From Chromatiales bacterium (GTDB taxonomy: Bacteria; Pseudomonadota; Gammaproteobacteria; Chromatiales; Chromatiaceae), in contig JAKSCN010000354.1 in assembly GCA_022360595.1 (NCBI GenBank), positions 1 through 12,344 of the forward strand: a stretch of DNA of 12,344 nt. Direction: 5' to 3'. This document shows, in pieces, positions 6,878 to 12,344 of this stretch. The notes under the pieces are model-generated. The model worked only from the letters and a program-made list of their open reading frames with translations, was not told the origin of the DNA and did no database searches. Position 1 is the stretch's first letter, and each line of letters begins with the position of its first letter. The position numbers and the translations under genes are program-made.

Positions 6878-8227
6878 ATGGATCATTGTAGTAAGTTTGT
6901 GGTGGTGCTATCGAGTGTATTGAGTATGTCATCGCCTTATGCACAAGAGATAGAAAGCTATGAGGATAACTCCCACACCTGGCCGGTAGTCACTGAGAAG
7001 CAGGATACAGTGAGGATTAATGGAAGAGTATTTCCGGCAGATCAGATACCCGAAGTGCTCATAGAAAAAGCTGCTGTTAGTAACGAGACAGGCATACAGG
7101 TTTTGAAGGGAGTGGGTGGCGCCGATTTTTTTCAGACAAACGGTGGGGTGCAAGGTGCTGTTGAAGCGTTTGGGATCGATGGCGTTGTGGGAGCAACAAA
7201 TAGTCAGTATGGGAACGGTGTAATAGGTATTAGTGATGGTGTTTCGAATGGTGCAGGGGTGGTAGGAAGCGCATTCAAGGGGGACGGCTACAATAATGCA
7301 GGTATAGGGGTTGTCGGCGATACTGAAGATTTCAATGGATATGGGGTGGCTGCTTACAATTACTCGCCAGAAGATAATGATGGTGACCCAACCAAGCCAG
7401 GAGGCATTGCTCTATATGTAGAGGGCGCTATAGATGCTTATGGCGATCCTGATATTGAAGAGCATGTCGCAGTGATTAAAAATAGCGCAACAACTGATGT
7501 CCATGTGCTGGCCCTCTATGCATCCAAGATAGCAAGCAACACGCTGAATTTCACAGATAATTTCATCACATTTTATGCACGTAACGCGGCTAATGACGCT
7601 GATGAAGCGGTAGGCTCGATTGAAGGTACAGCAAGTGGTATCAGTTTAAACACCAGCGCTGCGGACTTTGCCGAATGGTTGCCGATGCGTGATATAAATG
7701 AGGCCATTTCTGCAGGTGATATTGTTGGGGTTAGAGCAGGTCGGATCAGCAAAGATCTAACCCAAGCTGAGCAGGTGCAAGTAATTTCAACTGCACCAGC
7801 GGTGTCTGGCAACTCGCCAGGAGAAAACCGTTCCCAACACCGCAGAGTCGCTTTTATCGGCCAGGTGCCGGTTAAGGTGCGCGGTACTGTAAAGTCCGGC
7901 GACTATATCCTCCCTTCAGGTGATCACGATGGTGTGGGCATTGCCAAGTCAGCAGAGCAGCTCGGCGCGGCTGATCTCAATCAGATTGTAGGTCGCGCCT
8001 GGTCAGCCTCGGATGAGTTGGGGGTGAAACAGGTGAATGTTGCGGTTGGCCTGGAAACCCATGCGACCACTATGCAGCTTCACCTGCAGACCAAGCGTAT
8101 TGCTCAACTGGAGCAGCAACTGCTGGAGAAGAGTTCGCAGCTTGAGCGGTTGGCTGCCCGATTTGAACAGATCGATCAGCGTTTGGCTGCGCTGGCGGCC
8201 AGCAGGTTTGTTGTGCTGAAACAGTAG
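6878..8227 (+). CDS. Secreted glycine-rich repeat protein with tail-fibre-like domain and C-terminal coiled coil; function unknown
   Basis: A 449-residue protein. Residues 1-22 look like a signal peptide (hydrophobic FVVVLSSVLSM, likely cut after SPYA), so it is probably exported. Residues 97-160 carry about five imperfect 13-16-residue repeats around G-x-G-V-x-G (DGVVGA, GNGVIGI, GAGVVGS, GIGVVGD, GYGVAAY). Residues 225-268 (NFITFYA...VGSIEGTASGISLNTSAADFAEWLP) resemble the region just before the self-processing chaperone domains of phage tail proteins. Residues 275-358 (GDIVGV, ISTAPAVSGN, RVAFIGQVPVKV, GDYILPSG) resemble the Peptidase G2 / intramolecular autoprocessing type of domain. Residues 400-440 form a leucine/glutamine heptad coiled coil, suggesting a trimer. 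The first two thirds are AT-richer than the neighbours (hand count 27/60 GC at 7201-7260 against 36/60 at 8101-8160), pointing to transfer or a chimera. Domain names come from memory of motifs; function is unknown, perhaps surface attachment. Confidence 0.75.
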   Translation: MDHCSKFVVVLSSVLSMSSPYAQEIESYEDNSHTWPVVTEKQDTVRINGRVFPADQIPEVLIEKAAVSNETGIQVLKGVGGADFFQTNGGVQGAVEAFGIDGVVGATNSQYGNGVIGISDGVSNGAGVVGSAFKGDGYNNAGIGVVGDTEDFNGYGVAAYNYSPEDNDGDPTKPGGIALYVEGAIDAYGDPDIEEHVAVIKNSATTDVHVLALYASKIASNTLNFTDNFITFYARNAANDADEAVGSIEGTASGISLNTSAADFAEWLPMRDINEAISAGDIVGVRAGRISKDLTQAEQVQVISTAPAVSGNSPGENRSQHRRVAFIGQVPVKVRGTVKSGDYILPSGDHDGVGIAKSAEQLGAADLNQIVGRAWSASDELGVKQVNVAVGLETHATTMQLHLQTKRIAQLEQQLLEKSSQLERLAARFEQIDQRLAALAASRFVVLKQ

Positions 8228-8239
8228 TGTTAAATCCTT

Positions 8240-8268
8240 GGCTACCGGCGATCCAGTTGCCGGTAGCC
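8240..8268. repeat. Perfect 10-bp inverted repeat spanning the comM stop codon
   Basis: GGCTACCGGC (8240-8249) and GCCGGTAGCC (8259-8268) form a perfect 10-pair stem with a 9-base loop. The comM stop codon lies inside the stem, and the facing gene stops 12 bases earlier. Neither side has a T-run, so it is not a standard intrinsic terminator. It could protect the 3' end of, or pause transcription from, either converging mRNA. Confidence 0.6.
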
Positions 8269-9753
8269 GATCGCTTCACTGATGTGGTGGGTGGCGATAC
8301 TTTCTGCTCTCTCCAGATCGGCGATAGTGCGGGCCAGTCGCAGAATGCGGTGGTAGGCGCGGGCCGATAGTCCCAATTGTTCAATGGCTCGCTGTAACAG
8401 TTGGCGTGCGCTATCAGGCAATTGGCAGGCTTGCTCCAGTCGTTCGCCGGTTAGCTGGCTGTTGGCTTGACCGTTGCGCTCGAGCTGAATCTGCCAGGCC
8501 TGTTCTACCCGTTGTCGCACCTGTTGGCTACTCTCCTCGTCGGTGTTGCCCCTCTGTTGGCTCCAGACTGACGGGGGCAGGCGGGGCACTTCTATGTGCA
8601 TATCAATACGATCCATCAGCGGCCCGGAGATACGGCCGCGATAGCGGGCGATCTGATCTTCGGTACAGCGGCAGCTCTGCTTGCCGGTGTCGCCATGGTG
8701 GCCACAGGGGCAGGGATTCATTGCCGCCACCAGTTGAAAGCGGGCGGGAAACTCCTCCTGGCGGGTGGCTCGGCTGATGGTGATCTCGCCGCTCTCCAGG
8801 GGCTCACGCAGTACTTCCAGCACTTTGCGCTCGAACTCCGGCAGTTCATCGAGAAACAGCACGCCGTTGTGGGCCAGTGAAATCTCCCCCGGGCGAGGAT
8901 TGCTGCCGCCGCCCACCAGGGCGACACCTGAGGCTGTGTGGTGCGGGGATCGAAAAGGGCGCACCCGCCACTGCTCGGTGTTGAAGCCTTTGTTGCTGAT
9001 GGAAAATATGGCAGCGCTCTCCAGCGCCTCTTTCCGGGTCATACTGGGGAGGATGCCTGGCAGGCGGCTGGCGAGCATCGATTTGCCACAGCCTGGTGGT
9101 CCGCTGAGTAGCAAGCTGTGGCGGCCGGCGGCAGCGATCTCCAGGGCGCGTTTGGCCTGGGGCTGTCCTTTTACTTCGGCGAGATCAGGGGTCTGGGGAG
9201 CTGGACCAGGGGTAGCCTCGGCGGTGAACGGGAACAGGCTCTCGCCCTGAATCAGGAAGCGACAGATATCCAGCAGGTGCCGGGCGGGCAGTATGTGCAA
9301 ACCGTCCACCAGCGCGGCTTCCGCGGCATTCTCTTCCGGTAGCAGCAGTGTACGGCCCGCTTCGCTGGCGGCCAGTGCGGCGGGTAGTATTCCCTGCACC
9401 GGCCGCAGCTCGCCGGAGAGCGCCAGTTCGCCGATGATCTCGTAGTTGTTCAAGGTGTTGGTGGGAATCTGCCCGGAGGCGGCGAGAATCCCCAGTGCGA
9501 TGGCAAGGTCGAATCTGCCGCCCTCTTTAGGCAGATCGGCCGGGGCAAGGTTGATAGTGATACGCCGGGCGGGGAATTCGAAATGGGCATTGAGCAGCGC
9601 GCCGCGCACCCGGTCTTTACTCTCTTTGACGGCGGTCTCCGCCAGTCCGACGATGCTGAGTGCGGGCAGGCCGTTAGCCAAATGGATTTCAACGGTGACC
9701 AGCGGCGCGTGAATACCGGCGCGAGCCCGGCTGTAGAGCACGGAGAGAGACAT
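8242..9753 (-). CDS. comM: ComM/YifB AAA+ helicase (Mg-chelatase-like)
   Basis: A 503-residue ComM/YifB protein. In Vibrio and Haemophilus, ComM is a hexameric helicase that drives branch migration when transforming DNA is integrated. An N-terminal Lon-like fold domain (about 1-165; VEIHLANGLPALSIVGLAETAVKES, APADLPKEGGRFDL) is followed by the AAA+ core. The core has Walker A GPPGCGKS (218-225), RPFRSPHHTAS (265-275), Walker B GVLFLDEL (297-304) and MNPCPCG (345-351). C348/C350 with C361/C363 form a likely zinc site, and DRIDMHIEVP (381-390) follows. A C-terminal helical domain (405-503) ends in GYRQLDRR. The length is normal and no key residue is missing. GGAAGG lies 4 bases before the ATG at 9753. 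It follows ubiK by 37 bases on the same strand, so the two are probably one transcript. It converges on the secreted-protein gene. Confidence 0.96.
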   Translation of the reverse strand: MSLSVLYSRARAGIHAPLVTVEIHLANGLPALSIVGLAETAVKESKDRVRGALLNAHFEFPARRITINLAPADLPKEGGRFDLAIALGILAASGQIPTNTLNNYEIIGELALSGELRPVQGILPAALAASEAGRTLLLPEENAAEAALVDGLHILPARHLLDICRFLIQGESLFPFTAEATPGPAPQTPDLAEVKGQPQAKRALEIAAAGRHSLLLSGPPGCGKSMLASRLPGILPSMTRKEALESAAIFSISNKGFNTEQWRVRPFRSPHHTASGVALVGGGSNPRPGEISLAHNGVLFLDELPEFERKVLEVLREPLESGEITISRATRQEEFPARFQLVAAMNPCPCGHHGDTGKQSCRCTEDQIARYRGRISGPLMDRIDMHIEVPRLPPSVWSQQRGNTDEESSQQVRQRVEQAWQIQLERNGQANSQLTGERLEQACQLPDSARQLLQRAIEQLGLSARAYHRILRLARTIADLERAESIATHHISEAIGYRQLDRR

Positions 9754-9790
9754 CTTACCTTCCTTGGCGATTGTGACGCTGTCAGGCGCC

Positions 9791-10036
9791 TTACTTCATC
9801 TGATTTTCCAACTCAGCCAGTTGCCGCTCCAGCGCTTCCAGTTTTTCCCGGGTACGGGCCAGCACGGCAGCCTGAATATCGAACTCTTCCCGAGTCACCA
9901 AGTTAAGGTGCGAGAGTCCCGATTCCAGTACTGAACGGAAGTTTTTCTGCAGGTCTTCCTGGATCAGTTGCAGGCTGGAGGGCACGGCGCCGGCCATGCG
10001 TTTGGCAAGGTCATCTAATAGTTTTGGGTCAATCAT
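9791..10036 (-). CDS. ubiK: UbiK (YqiC/BMFP family) ubiquinone biosynthesis accessory factor
   Basis: An 81-residue protein, normal for the family, beginning MIDPKLLDDLAKRMAGAVP. It has an amphipathic N-terminal half and a C-terminal coiled coil (about 50-81; TREEFDIQAAVLARTREKLEALERQLAELE), the form that trimerises and binds membranes. UbiK works with UbiJ as an accessory to aerobic ubiquinone synthesis in Enterobacteria. The start at 10036 is set by homology; the frame is open up to 10120, but the extra 28 residues do not look like the family and no start has a clear ribosome site. It leads the ubiK-comM pair. Together with the divergent glnK-amtB it matches an order also known from Pseudomonas, which supports the call. 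Confidence 0.93.
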   Translation of the reverse strand: MIDPKLLDDLAKRMAGAVPSSLQLIQEDLQKNFRSVLESGLSHLNLVTREEFDIQAAVLARTREKLEALERQLAELENQMK

Positions 10037-10276
10037 GGGGGCAACCATAGCGGTCGTCGTGAGGGATGTCCAGTTTTCACTTGGGGTTAATGGACTGGTC
10101 ATATATACGGGGTAACTCAAGATGCAATAGAGAGGATCGCTCTGTTTGTATATGGATGTGTATTCCCAAAATATATCCGGTATGTAAAAACCGGATTTCC
10201 AAGCAAGCTTGTTAAGACCTACTTTACCGCCAAGCTAAACAGCGATTTATCAGCTCCATCTCCTGTTATTTCTGAA

Positions 10277-10293
10277 TGCACCATGCTGGTGCG
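10277..10293 (+). promoter_or_regulatory. NtrC-type enhancer site
   Basis: TGCACCATGCTGGTGCG differs from the known NtrC (GlnG) consensus TGCACYA-N3-TGGTGCA only in the last base. It is centred about 142 bases before the predicted glnK transcription start, a normal place for an activator acting on sigma-54 RNA polymerase by looping. Confidence 0.75.
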
Positions 10294-10318
10294 CCTGCCC
10301 TGTTTTGAACTCCAAGTA

Positions 10319-10335
10319 AGCGTTTGTCTGGTGCA
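10319..10335 (+). promoter_or_regulatory. Second, weaker NtrC half-site
   Basis: A perfect right half TGGTGCA (10329-10335) has a poor left half. Its centre is 42 bases from the strong site, about four helical turns, so NtrC dimers on both would face the same side of the DNA and could bind cooperatively. Confidence 0.5.
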
Positions 10336-10399
10336 TGTTGCCTGGCTGTTTTTTACTAAATATTAATACAACTATCTGAATTTTATTGAAAAAATTGGA

Positions 10400-10416
10400 T
10401 TGGCATAGTAGCTGCT
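10400..10416 (+). promoter_or_regulatory. Sigma-54 (RpoN) promoter of glnK-amtB
   Basis: TTGGCATAGTAGCTGCT matches the -24/-12 pattern TTGGCAC-N5-TTGCW with the invariant GG and GC exactly 12 bases apart. The predicted transcription start is near 10427, leaving a leader of about 60 bases. The upstream NtrC sites support activation under nitrogen limitation. Confidence 0.75.
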
Positions 10417-10486
10417 CTGTAGCGAGAGAGTGGTTGAACAATGTACCGGGGCGGGCAGCAGGCCAGTACCTGGGGGAGACAACAAG

Positions 10487-10825
10487 ATGAAAATGATTTC
10501 TGCGATTATCAAACCTTTCAAGCTAGATGATGTCCGCGAGGCGCTGGCGGATGTTGGGGTGTCGGGCATCACTGTGATTGAGGTAAAGGGGTTTGGGCGC
10601 CAGAAGGGGCACACCGAACTCTATCGCGGTGCGGAGTATGTGGTCGATTTCCTGCCCAAGATCAAGGTGGAGGTTGCGGTCGATGACCACCAACTCGATC
10701 AGGCCATCGAGGCAATTGTCGGCACTGCCAAGACCGGCAAGATCGGTGACGGCAAGATCTTTGTTTACAACCTGGATCAGGTAGTGCGTATCCGTACCGG
10801 TGAGACCGGCTCGGAAGCGCTTTAA
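10487..10825 (+). CDS. glnK: PII nitrogen regulatory protein GlnK
   Basis: A 112-residue PII signal protein that senses ATP/ADP and 2-oxoglutarate, is uridylylated by GlnD, and plugs the AmtB channel when nitrogen is plentiful. The full PII pattern is visible: N-terminal MKMISAIIKPFKLDDVREAL, the T-loop KGFGRQKGHTELYRGAEY with the uridylylation site Y51, and the B-loop GTAKTGKIGDGKIFV (79-93). The length is the usual 112. I chose the ATG at 10487 because GGGGAG ends 8 bases before it and the family begins MK; an earlier in-frame ATG at 10430 would start almost at the predicted transcription start. It is the first gene of a two-gene unit with amtB (34-base gap). GlnB is the paralogue alternative; the amtB linkage and NtrC/sigma-54 control favour GlnK. 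Confidence 0.96.
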   Translation: MKMISAIIKPFKLDDVREALADVGVSGITVIEVKGFGRQKGHTELYRGAEYVVDFLPKIKVEVAVDDHQLDQAIEAIVGTAKTGKIGDGKIFVYNLDQVVRIRTGETGSEAL

Positions 10826-10859
10826 CAACAGATATCAATTGCTACTGGAGGTGATCACA

Positions 10860-12122
10860 ATGGACGCTTTAACAGAGTTGAGTTACGCCCTCGATACATT
10901 CTATTTTCTGATATCCGGTGCGCTGGTGATGTGGATGGCGGCCGGTTTTGCCATGCTCGAAGCGGGGCTGGTCAGGGCCAAAAATACCGCAGAGATTTTA
11001 ACCAAGAACGTCGCACTGTTCGCGATTGCTTGCATTATGTACATGCTGATGGGCTACAACATCATGTACCCCGGTGATGCGGTGAACAGTTGGTGGCCCG
11101 GTATCTCCTTTTTGCTGGGTGACGACAATACCGTCGAAGCGGTGGTGGCCGGTGGTGAAGATGCGCCTTACTACTCCAGCATGGCCGACTTCTTCTTTCA
11201 GGTCGTATTCGTGGCGACCGCAATGTCCATTGTTTCCGGTGCCGTGGCTGAGCGTATGAAGTTGTGGAGTTTTCTCGCCTTTGCGGTGGTGATGACCGGC
11301 TTTATCTATCCTCTGCAGGGCTATTGGAAGTGGGGTGGCGGTTTTCTTGATGCCGCCGGTTTTCAGGACTTTGCCGGTTCTGGCGTGGTGCATCTCTGTG
11401 GTGCGGCGGCGGCCCTCGCCGGGGTGATTCTGCTCGGCGCCCGTAAAGGTAAATATGGTCCAAACGGTGAGGTACGGGCTATTCCTGGCGCCAATATGCC
11501 GCTGGCCACACTGGGGATGTTTATTCTCTGGCTGGGTTGGTTCGGCTTCAATGGCGGTTCTGAGTTGAAAATCTCCGATGTGGGTGAGGCCAATGCTGTG
11601 GCGGCTGTCTTTGTGAATACCAATATGGCTGCTGCCGGTGGTGTGGTAGCTGCACTATTGACCGCCCGGATGGTGTTCGGCAAGGCGGATCTCACTATGG
11701 CGCTGAATGGTGCGTTGGCCGGTCTGGTATCGATCACTGCCGAGCCGCTCGCGCCAAGCGCCCTGGCCGCAACCTTTATCGGGGTTGTGGGAGGTGTGAT
11801 TGTGGTCTTCTCCATCATCACCCTGGATAAGCTGCGTCTGGATGATCCGGTTGGCGCCATTTCGGTGCACGGGATGGTCGGTATCTGGGGCTTGCTGGCG
11901 GTACCTCTGACCAACAGCGATGCGACTTTTGTTGCCCAGGTGACAGGGCTGGTGGTTATTCTCACCTGGACCTTTGCCGCCAGCTTTCTGGCTTGGATGG
12001 TATTGAAGTCGACGATGGGTATTCGTGTCTCCGAGGAGGAGGAGTACCAGGGCTGTGATATCGGTGAGTGTGGCCTGGAGGCCTATCCAGAGTTCACCGG
12101 CTCGCACGGCTCAGGGCTATAA
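10860..12122 (+). CDS. amtB: Ammonium transporter AmtB
   Basis: A 420-residue Amt/MEP/Rh channel of the inner membrane that conducts ammonium, a trimer of 11-helix subunits in known structures. Seen here: a hydrophobic first helix (13-35, FLISGALVMWMAAGFAMLEAG) after a short N-terminus with no cleaved signal peptide apparent, FFFQVVFVAT (111-120) with the phenylalanine gate region, and the pore twin histidines H178 (GSGVVHLCG) and H337 (SVHGMVGIWG). The cytosolic tail reads GIRVSEEEEYQGCDIGECGLEAYPEF, the conserved part that couples to GlnK. GGAGGTGA lies 5 bases before the ATG at 10860; the frame is open upstream into glnK, but that part is not family sequence. It is co-transcribed with glnK and closed by a strong terminator, so expression should follow the sigma-54/NtrC promoter. 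Confidence 0.97.
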   Translation: MDALTELSYALDTFYFLISGALVMWMAAGFAMLEAGLVRAKNTAEILTKNVALFAIACIMYMLMGYNIMYPGDAVNSWWPGISFLLGDDNTVEAVVAGGEDAPYYSSMADFFFQVVFVATAMSIVSGAVAERMKLWSFLAFAVVMTGFIYPLQGYWKWGGGFLDAAGFQDFAGSGVVHLCGAAAALAGVILLGARKGKYGPNGEVRAIPGANMPLATLGMFILWLGWFGFNGGSELKISDVGEANAVAAVFVNTNMAAAGGVVAALLTARMVFGKADLTMALNGALAGLVSITAEPLAPSALAATFIGVVGGVIVVFSIITLDKLRLDDPVGAISVHGMVGIWGLLAVPLTNSDATFVAQVTGLVVILTWTFAASFLAWMVLKSTMGIRVSEEEEYQGCDIGECGLEAYPEFTGSHGSGL

Positions 12123-12147
12123 AAATAATAACCATGAGGTGTAATTG

Positions 12148-12173
12148 GGCGGGGAGTGATCCCCGCCTTTTTT
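12148..12173 (+). terminator. Intrinsic terminator of glnK-amtB
   Basis: GGCGGGG / CCCCGCC form a perfect 7-pair GC stem with a 6-base loop (AGTGAT), followed at once by six T. It lies 25 bases after the amtB stop and is a textbook Rho-independent terminator for the plus strand. Confidence 0.95.
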
Positions 12174-12254
12174 ATGCCTATTATCGATGGGGCTGCAGTG
12201 AGCGGTAATTCGCCGTACAATCCTGGTATCTGGTAATACTACTGACGGTATGTG

Positions 12255-12344
12255 ATGAGCTCAGACACCCCCAATAATCCTGTTTGCCCACTGGATGAGC
12301 AGGATTGTGAGTACCTCGATGAGGTGGTGACCCTACGCGCCCAA
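12255..12344 (+). CDS. Start of an unidentified gene, cut by the right edge
   Basis: An ATG at 12255 opens 30 codons with no stop up to the end of the window: MSSDTPNNPVCPLDEQDC and then EYLDEVVTLRAQ. The end looks like the beginning of a helical, possibly coiled-coil, segment. The start lies 81 bases after the amtB terminator, so it has its own promoter, which I could not place; no clear ribosome site is seen, and GTG 12252 is an alternative start. The fragment is too short to name. A short charged leader with CP and a helix sometimes precedes a GGDEF domain in this kind of bacterium, but that is only a guess. Confidence 0.5.
   Translation, partial: MSSDTPNNPVCPLDEQDCEYLDEVVTLRAQ

Larger units (their letters stand above)
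10037..10486. other. 450-bp regulatory region between ubiK and glnK
   Basis: An AT-rich divergent region with no gene. On the ubiK side, an inverted repeat ATCCGGT / ACCGGAT (10175-10181 and 10190-10196, 8-base loop) lies about 140 bases before the ubiK start. On the glnK side are the NtrC-type sites, the sigma-54 promoter and a predicted leader of about 60 bases. No convincing sigma-70 promoter for ubiK was found. Confidence 0.55.

Noticed and set aside
7160..7360. Possible DNA tandem repeat in the glycine-rich part of the secreted protein
   Set aside because: The periodicity is in the protein (G-x-G-V-x-G) and is imperfect; the DNA has no clear repeat unit, so it is not a tandem repeat or CRISPR.
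10430..10486. Extended glnK start at 10430
   Set aside because: It would begin only 3 bases after the predicted sigma-54 transcription start; PII proteins begin at the ATG at 10487, which has a strong ribosome site.
11363..11965. Minus-strand open frame (200 codons) opposite amtB
   Set aside because: It is a shadow of the GC-rich amtB frame, with low-complexity Ala/Thr/Pro composition and no ribosome site.

Overview
The window looks like chromosomal DNA of a gammaproteobacterium. The grounds are the linked block ubiK-comM / glnK-amtB (a gene order also known from Pseudomonas), a YheS-type ABC-F protein, a PilU-type pilus ATPase and a DUF1415 gene. Most genes are moderately GC-rich. I cannot name the genus; an environmental lineage such as a Chromatiales-like sulfur oxidiser is only a guess.

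Layout. Positions 1-2489 form a minus-strand group, in transcription order pilU, a small thioredoxin-fold gene, then a glycogen phosphorylase that runs off the left edge. From 2703 a plus-strand pair overlaps: a MOSC-domain protein and a DUF1415 protein. This pair converges on a minus-strand ABC-F ATPase (yheS-like, start 5992), which diverges from a small CbiX-type chelatase (6157-6543). Positions 6544-8227 are the accessory part. They hold a short degenerate gene end, a candidate terminator, and an AT-richer gene for a secreted glycine-rich protein that ends in a coiled coil. This gene converges on comM, which follows ubiK on the minus strand. A 450-bp regulatory region then leads to glnK-amtB on the plus strand, closed by a strong intrinsic terminator at 12148-12173. 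The first 30 codons of another gene sit at the right edge.

How the parts work together. The clearest unit is nitrogen control: a sigma-54 promoter with upstream NtrC-type sites drives glnK (PII signal protein) and amtB (ammonium channel gated by GlnK). ubiK (ubiquinone synthesis accessory factor) and comM (helicase for DNA uptake recombination) share a transcript. pilU (pilus retraction) and comM both bear on natural transformation but are not co-transcribed here.

The most unusual part is 6544-8227. The short remnant at 6594-6659 aligns codon by codon, without gaps, with the coiled-coil end of the secreted gene 1.5 kb downstream. This suggests past duplication or cassette replacement of a surface-protein gene. 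No CRISPR array, insertion sequence, tRNA or rRNA was seen, and I found no convincing new defence or metabolic system.
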